Assembly (NCBI RefSeq): GCF_000364605.1
Contig: NZ_KB822575.1
Coordinates: 730,237-794,236 of the forward strand
DNA: 64,000 nt
Source: Nocardioides sp. Iso805N
GTDB taxonomy: Bacteria > Actinomycetota > Actinomycetes > Propionibacteriales > Nocardioidaceae
Reading direction: 5' to 3'
In this document: piece after piece, positions 53,061-61,340 of the stretch
Layout of the letters: each line of letters starts with the position of its first letter
How positions within the stretch are numbered: the stretch's first letter is position 1
Notes under the pieces: generated by a model
What the model was told of the DNA's origin: nothing
Databases searched by the model: none
Seen by the model: only the letters and a program-made list of their open reading frames with translations
Translations under genes and position numbers: made by a program

Positions 53061-54282
53061 GCGCGTGTTGCTGCACGTCGGCACCCCGAAGACCGGCACG
53101 ACCTACCTCCAGGACGTGTGCTTCCGAAACCGACCGCTGCTGGAGGAGCACCGGATCCTCTACCCGGCCGAGCGGTTCGACGCGCACTTCCTGGCGGCGC
53201 TCGACCTGATGCGGCTGCCCTGGGGCGGGCTGGAGGAGCAGGCCGTCGGCGCCTGGGACCGGCTCGCCGCGCAGGTGCGCGCCTTCGACGGCACCGCGAT
53301 CATCAGCCACGAGATCCTCGCCCGCGCCACCCCGGCACAGGCGCGGCGAGCGCTGGCATCGCTCGGCCACGGCGACGGCACGACCGAGGTCCACCTGATC
53401 CTCTCGGTGCGCGACCTGGTCCGGCAGATCCCGGCCGAGTGGCAGGAGAACGTCAAGCACCGCACCACCACCTCCTACGCCGACTTCCTCGCCGAGCTGC
53501 GGGAGCCGAGCCGCAGCGGCCTCATCGGCTCCTGGTTCTGGGCCGTGCAGGAGCTGCCGGACATCGTGGATCGCTGGCGCGCCGGTGCCGGCGACCACGG
53601 CCTGCCCGCGGACCGGGTGCACCTGGTGACGGTGCCGCCGCCGGGCAGCCCGCGGGACCTGCTCTGGGAGCGGTTCGTGGAGACGTTCGGACTCGGCGGG
53701 ATCGACCTCGACCTCGGCACCGACCGCGCCAACGTCTCCCTCGGCGTGCCGGAGACCTACCTGCTGCGCCAGGTCAACCTGCGCGCCAACGACCAGGTCG
53801 AGCCGGAGGACTACCGCGAGCTGGTCCGCGAGGTGCTCGCGCACCGCACCCTCTCGGCCCGCAGCGGCTCACCCCGGCTGGCGCTGCCGCCCTCGGCCTT
53901 CGACTGGGTCTCGACACTCACCGACGACTGGGTCGAGGAGCTGAGCAGCCAGGGGTACGACGTGGTCGGGTCGCTGGCAGACCTCAGCGGCGCCCGCCCT
54001 GCGGCGTACGCCGATCCTGATGCGCCGGACCTGACCCAGGTCGTGGATGCCGCTGCCACCTCGATCGTGGCCCTGGTCAACGACGTCGGCCGCTGGCGGG
54101 CCAACGAGGCCCGCCTGCACGCCGAGATCGCCGACCTGCACGGTCAGCTCAGCCGGGCCCGGATGAACCCGGCCTACCGGTTCAAGGAGCGTCTCTACCG
54201 GGTGCTCACCAAGGGCCGGACCGGGCAACGCGTGCTGGACGCCTACTACCGGGCGCGGGGCAGCAGCTCGCGGTTGGCGTAG
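53053..54282 (+). CDS. Sulfotransferase family protein 3
   Basis: 409 residues. VLLHVGTPKTGTTYL (PAPS loop at residues 11-19), SHEILARA, and VHLILSVRDLVRQIPAEWQE parallel sulfotransferase 1 closely. The C-terminal 70 residues form a probable coiled coil (NEARLHAEIADLHGQLSRAR) ending in a basic tail, a feature of enzymes working on surface polymers. GTG start with AAGGAG 6 bases away. The last 37 bp overlap the convergent EcsC gene. Confidence 0.82.
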   Translation: MAERVLLHVGTPKTGTTYLQDVCFRNRPLLEEHRILYPAERFDAHFLAALDLMRLPWGGLEEQAVGAWDRLAAQVRAFDGTAIISHEILARATPAQARRALASLGHGDGTTEVHLILSVRDLVRQIPAEWQENVKHRTTTSYADFLAELREPSRSGLIGSWFWAVQELPDIVDRWRAGAGDHGLPADRVHLVTVPPPGSPRDLLWERFVETFGLGGIDLDLGTDRANVSLGVPETYLLRQVNLRANDQVEPEDYRELVREVLAHRTLSARSGSPRLALPPSAFDWVSTLTDDWVEELSSQGYDVVGSLADLSGARPAAYADPDAPDLTQVVDAAATSIVALVNDVGRWRANEARLHAEIADLHGQLSRARMNPAYRFKERLYRVLTKGRTGQRVLDAYYRARGSSSRLA

Positions 54283-54932
54283 CGGCCGACCCGCCAGGTC
54301 ACGTAGCCGTCGGCGCCCGCGCCGACGACACCGCCGACGACCGGGATCTTGCGGCCGACGCTGATGGCAAGCCGCTTGCCCGCCAGCCGAGCCACCATCT
54401 CCGAGGCGACCAGCTGGGTGATCACCCGGTCGAGCTGCGGATCGGCGACCGGGGCGGTGGCCACAGCCATCGGCGGTGCCGGCAGCTTCTTCGACTTCAC
54501 CAGCGCCTCGACCCGCTCGCGGCCCAGGATGCACTCGAGGATGGCGTTGCGGGTGCGCATGTCCTCCAGGTTGTAGCCGCGCAGGTGCGCGATGCCGGCC
54601 ACCATCCGGCACTGGATCAGCGCGAGCCCGGCGATGTTGGTCGGGATGGTGAAGGCGGCCGTCATCAGGCCGCCGACGTTGGTGACGAAGCCGCCGGCCC
54701 CGGCGTAGGCGACGTGGTTCTCGATCACCTCGTGCACCGCCTTGTCGCGGTCGCCGTGCTGCTCCTCGAGCTGCTTGTCGGCCGCGGCCGCCGCACCCGG
54801 CAGCGGGCCGACCCCGACGATGGCCCGGTTGAGCGCGTGCAGCACGAACGAGCTGGTCACCCCGGGCGCGAGCTCGATCGCCTTCGGGGCCAGGACCGTG
54901 CCCAGCGTGGCGGCGAGCTTCTTCGACTGCAT
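54246..54932 (-). CDS. EcsC family protein
   Basis: 228 residues of the EcsC type: a central hydrophobic Gly/Ala-rich region (GAGGFVTNVGGLMTAAFTIPTNIAGLALIQCRMVAGIAHLRGY) and a second glycine-rich hydrophobic stretch near the C-terminus (VGRKIPVVGGVVGAGADG). It is probably membrane-associated; function unknown. Minus-strand TAGGAT ends 6 bases before the ATG (leaderless). Its 3' end overlaps that of sulfotransferase 3 by 37 bp. Confidence 0.83.
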   Translation of the reverse strand: MQSKKLAATLGTVLAPKAIELAPGVTSSFVLHALNRAIVGVGPLPGAAAAADKQLEEQHGDRDKAVHEVIENHVAYAGAGGFVTNVGGLMTAAFTIPTNIAGLALIQCRMVAGIAHLRGYNLEDMRTRNAILECILGRERVEALVKSKKLPAPPMAVATAPVADPQLDRVITQLVASEMVARLAGKRLAISVGRKIPVVGGVVGAGADGYVTWRVGRYANRELLPRAR

Positions 54933-54992
54933 GGCCCGATCCTACGAAGCGGCCCCAAGCACGCCGACGCCCAAGGGCGGTAGTTTCAGGCC

Positions 54993-55682
54993 GTGCCGAT
55001 CGAGCCCTCCCGGACGCCGTGGATGCTGCCCGACCTGCGCTCTCCCAGCCTGGAGGCGCAGGTCGACGACATGGTGGCCGTCGGCGCCGACCTGGCGCCC
55101 GGGACGCTGCTGGCGGCGTACCGGCTCGGACTCTTCCCGATGCCGGGCGACGTGCCCGGGGAGCTGCTGTGGTTCTCGCCGGTGGAGCGCGGGGTGCTGC
55201 CCCTGGACCCGGACGCCGAGTTCGGCGGGGTGCGGGTGACCAGCTCGCTTCGCAAGTCGATGAAGCACCTGGAGATCCGCCTCGACACCGCGTTTGTGGA
55301 CGTGGTGCGGGCCTGCGGCGATCCGAAGCGCGAGGGCGGATGGATCAACCAGGAGATCATCGAGGCGTACGCCGAGCTGCACCGGCTGGGCTGGGCGCAC
55401 TCGGTCGAGGCGTGGCGCGACGGCGAGCTGGTCGGTGGCCTGTACGGCATCGAGATCGGCGGGCTGTTCGCCGGCGAGTCGATGTTCCACCGAGCGCGTG
55501 ATGCTTCCAAGGCGGCCCTGGTCGGCCTCGCCCGAGCGCTCGCGGCCGCCCCCGGCCCGCGGCTGCTGGATGTGCAGTGGCAGACCGCTCATCTCGCATC
55601 GTTGGGCGTGATCGAGGTGCCGCGGGTGGAATACCTGGAGCTGTTGGACGACGCGTTGGGGTCGCCTGCGGCGTTGGGGTAA
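54993..55682 (+). CDS. aat: Leucyl/phenylalanyl-tRNA--protein transferase
   Basis: 229 residues. It adds Leu or Phe to N-terminal Arg or Lys of proteins, marking them for ClpS/ClpAP(C) degradation. Family blocks: GLFPMPGD, LWFSPVERGVLPLD, INQEIIEAYAELHRLGWAHSVE, GGLYGIEIGGLFAGESMFHR and LLDVQWQTAHLASLG. GTG start; TAGTTT (54981-54986) ends 6 bases upstream, so leaderless. The stop codon lies in the left arm of a large hairpin. Confidence 0.95.
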   Translation: MPIEPSRTPWMLPDLRSPSLEAQVDDMVAVGADLAPGTLLAAYRLGLFPMPGDVPGELLWFSPVERGVLPLDPDAEFGGVRVTSSLRKSMKHLEIRLDTAFVDVVRACGDPKREGGWINQEIIEAYAELHRLGWAHSVEAWRDGELVGGLYGIEIGGLFAGESMFHRARDASKAALVGLARALAAAPGPRLLDVQWQTAHLASLGVIEVPRVEYLELLDDALGSPAALG

Positions 55683-55773
55683 CACGCTGTTTCGGGGGGT
55701 AACACGTTGTCCGCCCCAGGTAGACGGTCGTCAGAACGGCCGACTACCCAGGTGTAACAGCGTGTTACCCCAA
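55674..55773. terminator. 100-bp nested hairpin after aat
   Basis: Outer arms 55674-55691 and 55756-55773 are perfectly complementary over 18 bp. Inside, GGGGTAACACG of the left arm is repeated directly near 55697, and a smaller imperfect hairpin (GGTAG at 55719 with CTACC at 55744) lies at the apex. It lies between the convergent aat and rhodanese genes and contains the aat stop codon. Confidence 0.75.
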
Positions 55774-55795
55774 GCGGAAGCGGCAGACGAGCGCC

Positions 55796-56122
55796 TCAGA
55801 CGACCTGAGGGGCCTGACCGCTCTCACTCACCATCGCTCGCCCAGCGGCGGCCCAGTCGAGCATCCCGCCGGCTAGGTTGACGGCCTCGTGACCGTTCGC
55901 GGTCAGCCACGCCACCGCCTGCGCGGAGCGCCCGCCGACCTTGCAGGCCACCAGGAACTGGCCCTCGGGCACCTCGTCGATCCGCGCCGGGAGCTCCGAG
56001 AGCGGGATGTGCAGGGCGCCGTCGATGTGGCCGGCCTCCCACTCGAAGTCCTCGCGCACGTCGAGGACGGGGACCGGCAGCGGGTCGGGTACGCCGGAAA
56101 TCTCCACGGTGGGGATGCTCAT
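55796..56122 (-). CDS. Rhodanese-like domain protein
   Basis: 108-residue single rhodanese domain. The active loop CKVGGRSAQ has the catalytic Cys, and DVREDFEWEAGHIDGALHIPL is the usual N-terminal block. No signal peptide. Probably a cytoplasmic sulfur carrier or thiosulfate/persulfide transferase. It follows the Fpg/Nei gene on the same strand after 12 bp, so the two are likely co-transcribed. Confidence 0.92.
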   Translation of the reverse strand: MSIPTVEISGVPDPLPVPVLDVREDFEWEAGHIDGALHIPLSELPARIDEVPEGQFLVACKVGGRSAQAVAWLTANGHEAVNLAGGMLDWAAAGRAMVSESGQAPQVV

Positions 56123-56134
56123 CAGGGTCTACTC

Positions 56135-57001
56135 CTACTTCAACAGCTTGGACATCCGGCGGTCGGCAAGCGGCTTGCCACCGGTCTGGCAGGTGGGGCA
56201 GTACTGCAGCGACGAGTCCGCGAAGCTCACCTCGCGGACGGTGTCACCACAGACCGGGCAGGGCAGCCCGGTGCGGCCGTGCACGGCCATGTGCGACTTC
56301 TTCTCGCCCTTGAGCTCGCTGGCGGCCAGCCCGGTAGAGCGTGCCACCGCGTCGGCCAGGGTCGACCGCAGGGCGCTGTAGAGCGTCGTCAGCTCCTCCT
56401 CCGAGAGCGAGTCGGCCGGCTTGTACGGCGACATCCGCGCCGCGTGCAGGATCTCGTCGGAGTAGGCGTTGCCGATCCCGGCGATGGTGCCCTGGTGCCG
56501 CAGCACGCCCTTGAGCTGCTTGCGGCCGGCCTCCTGCAGGATCCTGGCGAACACCTCCTGGGTGAAATCGTCGTTCATCGGCTCGGGACCGAGCGTGGCG
56601 ATGCCGGGCACGTCCTGCGGCGCGCGCACGACGTACAGCGCCAGCGACTTCTTGGTGCCGGCCTCGGTGATGTCGAGCCCCTCCTCGGAGTCGAGCACCA
56701 CCCGGGCCGCGAGCGTCGACTTCGGCGAGGGCTTCGGCGGGATCGTGGGGACCTCGTCGCGCCAGCGCACCCACCCCGCGCGGGCCAGGTGCAGGATCAG
56801 GTGGATCCCGGAGGCCTCGATGTCGAGGAACTTCCCGTGCCGGGTCACGTCGTCGACCAGCGTGCCCTCCAGCGCCGAGAGCGGCGGGTCGAAGGTCTTG
56901 AGCGCGCTGAACTGCGCCAGGTGGATCTTGGTGATGGCGCGGTCCTTGAGCCGACCACGCAGGTCGACGGCGAGCGCTTCGACCTCGGGCAGCTCGGGCA
57001 T
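56135..57001 (-). CDS. Fpg/Nei family DNA glycosylase-lyase
   Basis: 288 residues. The N-terminus MPELPEVEAL gives the catalytic Pro after Met removal and the Glu next to it. The H2TH region (GIGNAYSDEILHAARMSPYKPA) and a C-terminal zinc finger (CPVC and CPTC, 19 residues between) complete the family. It is more like the actinobacterial Nei/Fpg2 group than canonical MutM, since the Lys near residue 57 lies in RHGKFL. Minus-strand TAGACT ends 7 bases before the ATG (leaderless). The much longer open frame upstream is rejected. Confidence 0.9.
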   Translation of the reverse strand: MPELPEVEALAVDLRGRLKDRAITKIHLAQFSALKTFDPPLSALEGTLVDDVTRHGKFLDIEASGIHLILHLARAGWVRWRDEVPTIPPKPSPKSTLAARVVLDSEEGLDITEAGTKKSLALYVVRAPQDVPGIATLGPEPMNDDFTQEVFARILQEAGRKQLKGVLRHQGTIAGIGNAYSDEILHAARMSPYKPADSLSEEELTTLYSALRSTLADAVARSTGLAASELKGEKKSHMAVHGRTGLPCPVCGDTVREVSFADSSLQYCPTCQTGGKPLADRRMSKLLK

Positions 57002-57053
57002 GAGCCCGAGTCTAGATGCGGCGTGTGCGGCCGGCTTGCCTAAGATCTCCCGC

Positions 57054-57305
57054 GTGAACCAGCCCGAGGAGAACCGCGTCGAGTGGGCTCCGGCGATCCC
57101 GCTCGCGTTCGCCGCCTTCCTGATCAGCGTCTTCTTCTGGCCGGTCGGTGCCGTGCTTGCGGTCGTGGCGGTGGTCACCATCGTCGTACGCGCCCGTCGT
57201 CGGGAGTGGACCGCGCTGACCTTCGGGTGCCTGGGCGTGGTCCTCGGGACGGCCGTGTTCGCCTTGTTCATCACCTTGACGAACCTCACCGGCGGGTTCC
57301 GCTGA
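57054..57305 (+). CDS. Small two-helix membrane protein
   Basis: 83 residues: short hydrophilic start, a long hydrophobic stretch (AIPLAFAAFLISVFFWPVGA and on), a basic loop RARRREW and a second helix (LTFGCLGVVLGTAVFALFI). Not recognised. GTG 57054 is chosen because TAAGAT (57041-57046) ends 7 bases upstream; the longer open frame only mirrors the Fpg/Nei gene. It is followed by a GDPD gene with its own -10 like box. Confidence 0.65.
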   Translation: MNQPEENRVEWAPAIPLAFAAFLISVFFWPVGAVLAVVAVVTIVVRARRREWTALTFGCLGVVLGTAVFALFITLTNLTGGFR

Positions 57306-57336
57306 GATCGGCTGGAACCTCAGCACAATGAATGTC

Positions 57337-58113
57337 ATGAGGCCCCAGGTCGTCGCACACCGCGGCGCCAGCGAGCAGATCGCCGAACACACCCTCGGGG
57401 CGTACGTCGAGGCACTCGACGTCGGTGCCGGGGGCCTGGAGTGCGACATCAGGCTGACCTCCGACGGCCAGCTGGTCTGCGTGCACGACCGCACCTTGCG
57501 TCGTACGGCGCAGACCGAGGGACTCGTCTCCGAGATGTCCCTGGCCGAGCTCGAGGAGCTCAACTTCGCCACCTGGAAGAAGGGCCAGTCCGGCGAGCAA
57601 CCCGACCGCGACGACCGGCTCGACCGGGTGCTCACCCTGCGCACGCTGCTGCAGACGGTGCGCGACTACGACCGCCGCGTGGAGCTGGCCATCGAGACCA
57701 AGCACCCCACCCGTTACGGCGGCCTCACCGAGCGCAAGCTGGCCGAGCTGCTGCGGGAGTTCGGTTGGGACCGGCCGGGCTCGCCGGTGCGGGTGATGTC
57801 GTTCAGCTTCACGGCGCTGCAGCGCATGGAGCGACTGACGCCGTCGGTGCCGCTGGTGCAGCTCATCGACCGCGCGCAGTACTGGCCGACCCTGCGCCGG
57901 ATGGTCTCGCCGCACTGGATCATCGGTCCCGGCATCAGCGAGCTGCGCGACCACTGGCGCTTCGCCCGGCGGCTGCTGCTGGACGAGCGCCGGCTGCACG
58001 TGTGGACCGTCAACGAGGACGATGACCTCGAGCTGTGTCTCGACCTTGGCGTGGAGGCCGTGATCACCGACCGGCCCGGGTACATGCTGAACCGGCTCTC
58101 GCGGCTCGTCTGA
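57337..58113 (+). CDS. Glycerophosphodiester phosphodiesterase
   Basis: 258-residue GDPD barrel without a signal peptide, so cytoplasmic. Catalytic block VAHRGASE (His8, Arg9), LECDIRLTSDGQLVCVHD with the metal-binding Glu and Asp and second His, and VWTVNEDDDLELCLDLGVEAVITDRP. It splits glycerophosphodiesters into glycerol 3-phosphate and an alcohol. ATG 57337 is preferred over ATG 57328, because CACAAT (57324-57329) overlaps the latter and ends 7 bases before the former. Confidence 0.9.
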   Translation: MRPQVVAHRGASEQIAEHTLGAYVEALDVGAGGLECDIRLTSDGQLVCVHDRTLRRTAQTEGLVSEMSLAELEELNFATWKKGQSGEQPDRDDRLDRVLTLRTLLQTVRDYDRRVELAIETKHPTRYGGLTERKLAELLREFGWDRPGSPVRVMSFSFTALQRMERLTPSVPLVQLIDRAQYWPTLRRMVSPHWIIGPGISELRDHWRFARRLLLDERRLHVWTVNEDDDLELCLDLGVEAVITDRPGYMLNRLSRLV

Positions 58114-58131
58114 CCGGCGATCAGACCGCGA

Positions 58132-59070
58132 TCAGACGGCGAACCCTTCCGCGCGGCGCATCACCTCGCGCAGGAACGTCGGCAGCTCGGCCGGGTCGTC
58201 GATGAACTGCGACGGCTTGACGCAGAACGTGGTGAAGCCCTGCTCGATCTGCTCGGCGATCGGTGCCATGGCCGCGCCCAGGTCGGCGCAGGAGTCGTCG
58301 TCGGCGAAGGTCGCACGGGTCCCGCCGACCATCTCGAGCTGAGCCGGGTCTCGGCCCGCCTCGGTCAGCGCCGCGCGGAGAAGGTCCAGATCCGCAGGTG
58401 TCGGAGTGCCGAACGGGTGGAAGCCGTGGCCGTAGCGCACCAGCCTGTCCAGCACCGGGCCGTGCACGTGCTGGCCGCCGAACCACATCCGCGGTCCCTC
58501 GGGTCGGTACGCCTTCGGCTCGAGGTAGACGTCGGTGAAGTCGAAGAACTCGCCGTGGAAGCTCGCAGGACTCTCCCGCCAGACCGTCTCCAGCACGGCG
58601 AGCTGCTCATCGAGGATCCGGCCGCGGCGGCCGAACGGGACGGCGAGGGCGGCGTACTCGTCCCGGCTCCAGCTGACGCCCGGCTGGACCACCAGCCGGC
58701 CCTCGGAGAGAAGGTCGAGGGTGCCGAGCTCGCGGGCCAGCAGCAGCGGATGACGCAGCGGCGCCAGCACCGCACTGGCGACCAGACGGATCCGTGAGGT
58801 GGCCGCGGCGATGGCGCTGAGCAGGAGCAACGAGCTGGGCCACGGGGTCGCTGGATCCTGGTTGCCCGGCGCGGCATAGGCCCGCGGGTTCGCCATCACA
58901 CCGTGGGCACCGGCGTCCGGACCGAGCACCACGTGCTCGCTCAGCATGACCGCATCGAAGCCCGCGTCCTCGGCCTCACGGGCCCAGCGGACCAGGGCGG
59001 GCAGGTCGCGGCCGTCGGCCAAGGTCCAGTTCTCGCTGAGGATGAGCAGCATCCTCGGGGCAGCAGACAT
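58132..59070 (-). CDS. LLM class F420-dependent oxidoreductase
   Basis: 312-residue luciferase-like barrel protein, sixth of this superfamily in the window. Blocks: AEDAGFDAVMLSEHVVLGPD, IRLVASAVLAPLRHPLLLARELGTLDLLSEGRLVVQPGVSWSRDEYAAL, and RPEGPRMWFGGQ. The TIGR03619-like layout suggests F420 as the cofactor; substrate unknown. ATG 59070 has GGGAG 6 bases upstream; the open frame starts much earlier but is not coding-like. A 10-bp sequence including the stop is directly repeated just beyond it (58117-58126 and 58128-58137). Confidence 0.86.
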   Translation of the reverse strand: MSAAPRMLLILSENWTLADGRDLPALVRWAREAEDAGFDAVMLSEHVVLGPDAGAHGVMANPRAYAAPGNQDPATPWPSSLLLLSAIAAATSRIRLVASAVLAPLRHPLLLARELGTLDLLSEGRLVVQPGVSWSRDEYAALAVPFGRRGRILDEQLAVLETVWRESPASFHGEFFDFTDVYLEPKAYRPEGPRMWFGGQHVHGPVLDRLVRYGHGFHPFGTPTPADLDLLRAALTEAGRDPAQLEMVGGTRATFADDDSCADLGAAMAPIAEQIEQGFTTFCVKPSQFIDDPAELPTFLREVMRRAEGFAV

Positions 59071-59242
59071 CGGGACTCCCATCGTTTGGATACGAACAAT
59101 ATGGCCGGGTGCCACCGCCGACAACCGTCCGCCGCTGTGCCGTCTAGGCGACCAAGTGAGCGGCAGCGTGAGCGAGGGACGAGCTCGGACGCTGGCCGTG
59201 AGTGCGGGAGCCAGCGGGCGAAGCCCGCTAGGCTGTCGGCCC

Positions 59243-60172
59243 GTGGCCAAGAAGAACCGCACCAAGAACGCACCCGCTGAGACCGAGGGTGGCATCAGCC
59301 CCCGTGCCGCCTGCCCCTGCGGCTCCGGCAAGCGCTACAAGGCCTGTCACGGAGCCCCCGGCGGCGCCGGCGTGTTCGTCGCCCGGCCGTTCGAAGGGCT
59401 CCCCAACGAGTGCGACCTGGTCGCCCTGCGCGAGCTGGTCCCCTCCGCCACGGTCGCGCTGACCATCAAGGGCCACGAGGACACCCCCGTCCAGCTCGGC
59501 ACGCTGCTGCCGCTGGCCGCGCCCGCGATGCGGCGCGACAGCGGCCAGGTCTGGGCCGGCCTGCAGGTCCAGCACAACTTCGGTGACGTCTCCCGCGAGG
59601 TCGCGGCCGTGCTGGTCAAGGCGCTGGAGGCCGACGAGTCCGGCATCGTCGGCCTCACCGAGGCGCCCGGCGAGGGTCCTCGCCTGCAGGACCTGGTCGC
59701 CGACACCGAGCTCGCCGTGAAGGTGCACGACGGCTTCGACTGGTGGATCGCCGACGTCGAGGACCGGGAAGGCCTTGAGGGCGCGCTCCAACAGGCCAAC
59801 GCCGCAGCGCTGCCGACGGCTCGGCTGGCGTCGGTGGAGGCGGCGTACTGGACCTCGACCGGCACCAAGGAGCACCTGCGCTGGGTGATGCCGGAGCCCG
59901 AGGACGCGCTGCTCACCGCACTCGCGCGGCTGCACCTCAGCGGCGAGGACGTGATCGTGCCGGGTGCCCGCTTCATCGGGATGTTCCGCACGCACGGCCT
60001 GCTGGCGCCGGTCTGGGACCTGCCGCTGGGCACCGGCGCCGAGGCGCTCGAGGAGCCGGCGGTGGCCTTCAAGGCGGCACTCGACGCCGCGCTGGCCGAC
60101 ACCTCCGAGCCGAGCTCCGAGGTGCGCGCCGCACGTGCCGGACTCGCGAACCGTCAGGTCACCATCCGCTGA
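59243..60172 (+). CDS. DUF5926 family protein with SEC-C-like motif
   Basis: 309 residues. A Lys/Arg-rich start is followed by a zinc-type SEC-C motif (ACPCGSGKRYKACHG, about residues 23-37), as at the end of SecA. The rest (about 270 residues) is the DUF5926 domain found in actinobacteria, function unknown. GTG start; TAGGCT (59229-59234) ends 8 bases upstream. A 17-bp perfect stem-loop (AGCGGGC-GAA-GCCCGCT, 59213-59229) abuts that box. Confidence 0.82.
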   Translation: MAKKNRTKNAPAETEGGISPRAACPCGSGKRYKACHGAPGGAGVFVARPFEGLPNECDLVALRELVPSATVALTIKGHEDTPVQLGTLLPLAAPAMRRDSGQVWAGLQVQHNFGDVSREVAAVLVKALEADESGIVGLTEAPGEGPRLQDLVADTELAVKVHDGFDWWIADVEDREGLEGALQQANAAALPTARLASVEAAYWTSTGTKEHLRWVMPEPEDALLTALARLHLSGEDVIVPGARFIGMFRTHGLLAPVWDLPLGTGAEALEEPAVAFKAALDAALADTSEPSSEVRAARAGLANRQVTIR

Positions 60173-60177
60173 CGGCG

Positions 60178-60222
60178 ACCGTGGAGTGAGATGCGCATCA
60201 GGTGCGCATTCCGCTCCACGGT
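60178..60222. repeat. 45-bp hairpin repeat, left copy
   Basis: Identical to 61294-61338. Each copy folds into a 19-bp stem (CCGTGGAG with CTCCACGG at the base, ATGCGCA with TGCGCAT near the tip), with one A-C mismatch and two G-U pairs. This copy begins 6 bp after the DUF5926 stop and probably terminates it. Confidence 0.9.
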
Positions 60223-60285
60223 TGCCTCTTCCGCAGGGCCTGAAGCGCCATGGTTCGGCGCTCTGCCTGCGGGAAGTCACTGGGA

Positions 60286-61305
60286 GTGACGCCCGCTGAG
60301 CTCTCCGCCGCGAAGGCCGCCGCACGTCCCGACGCTGCCGACCGCGGCTGCGCGCTCGCCGCGACGCGGCAGCTGGAGGTCGACCGGTTCCGGCAGTACG
60401 GCGTGGTGACCCGTGCCCAGCTCAACGCGGCCGGCCTGCGTCGCCACGACATCGAGCGGCTGCTGCGTCGCCGCAGCCTCCGCCAGGTCCACGGTCGGGT
60501 CTACGTCGACCACACCGGGCCGCTGTCGCTCGACCAGCGGATCTGGGCAGCGGTGCTGGCGTGCGCACCGGCCGTCATCTGCGGTCCGACGCTGCTCTCG
60601 CCCGACCCGACGGCGCCGATCATCCACATCGCGGTCGACGCGAGCCGTCGGCTGACCCCGCCCGACGGTGTTCGGCTGCACCGCGTCCGCGGCCTGGACG
60701 CGATGGCACAGTGGCGGACCGAGCCACCGCGGATGCGTCGGGAGGATGCTGTGCTCCTCCAGGCCGGGGTCGCCGAGGACGAGCTCGAGGTCGTCCGACT
60801 CCTCACCGATGCCGCCCGCACCCGGACGATCGGCGCCGCCCGCCTCCGCACAGCCTTCCCCCGGCATCGTCGGATCCACCGTCGCGCCTTCGTCGGCGTG
60901 CTGCTCGACGATCTCGACGCAGGAGTGAACTCGGTTCTCGAATGGGGCTATGTGGAGCGGGTGGAGCGCGCCCACGGCCTCCCGGCTCCGACCCGGCAGG
61001 TCGCGCGTCGCACGAGCGGCGGCAAGGAGTTCCGTGACCAGGAGTACCTGGATCTCGGCGTCGTCATCGAGCTCGACGGACGGCTCAACCACGACTCGTG
61101 GGAGGCCGAGAACCGCGATGCGGCCCGCGACCTCGCCGACCAGGCAGCCGGCAAGGTCGCGGTCAGGCTGCGGTGGCGGCAGGTGTTCGGGACTCCCTGC
61201 GACACAGCCGCCCAGCTCGACCGGCTCCTCCGCCGCCGCGGTTGGCAAGGACAGCTACGACGATGCGGCCCCGGATGCACGTTGCCGGCGGGAACCGTGG
61301 AGTGA
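60286..61305 (+). CDS. AbiEi-like / DUF559 endonuclease-fold protein
   Basis: 339 residues. The N-terminal part (FRQYGVVTRAQLNAAGLRRH, DIERLLRRRSLRQVHGRVYV) is a winged helix of the AbiEi antitoxin N-terminal type. The C-terminal part (FRDQEYLDLGVVIELDGRLN and on) is a DUF559/Vsr-like PD-(D/E)XK nuclease fold with a plausible D-ELD active site. Such genes occur in many copies per genome in Nocardioides and relatives; their role is unknown. GTG 60286 has GGGAAG 9 bases upstream; ATG 60250 is an alternative. The stop codon lies in the right copy of the flanking 45-bp repeat. No toxin gene is adjacent. Confidence 0.78.
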   Translation: MTPAELSAAKAAARPDAADRGCALAATRQLEVDRFRQYGVVTRAQLNAAGLRRHDIERLLRRRSLRQVHGRVYVDHTGPLSLDQRIWAAVLACAPAVICGPTLLSPDPTAPIIHIAVDASRRLTPPDGVRLHRVRGLDAMAQWRTEPPRMRREDAVLLQAGVAEDELEVVRLLTDAARTRTIGAARLRTAFPRHRRIHRRAFVGVLLDDLDAGVNSVLEWGYVERVERAHGLPAPTRQVARRTSGGKEFRDQEYLDLGVVIELDGRLNHDSWEAENRDAARDLADQAAGKVAVRLRWRQVFGTPCDTAAQLDRLLRRRGWQGQLRRCGPGCTLPAGTVE

Positions 61306-61338
61306 GATGCGCATCAGGTGCGCATTCCGCTCCACGGT
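61294..61338. repeat. 45-bp hairpin repeat, right copy
   Basis: Exact direct copy of 60178-60222. Its first 12 bases encode the end of the DUF559 protein (Thr-Val-Glu-stop). It also lies 3 bp before the end of the convergent cyclase gene and can terminate both. Confidence 0.9.
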
Positions 61339-61340
61339 CC

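Noticed and set aside
56469..57053. Long N-terminal extension of the small membrane protein at 57054
   Set aside because: It lies antisense to the Fpg/Nei gene, and a -10 like box sits just before GTG 57054.
60286..61305. A toxin-antitoxin operon
   Set aside because: Only the AbiEi-like/DUF559 fusion is present; no separate AbiEii nucleotidyltransferase or other toxin gene lies beside it.
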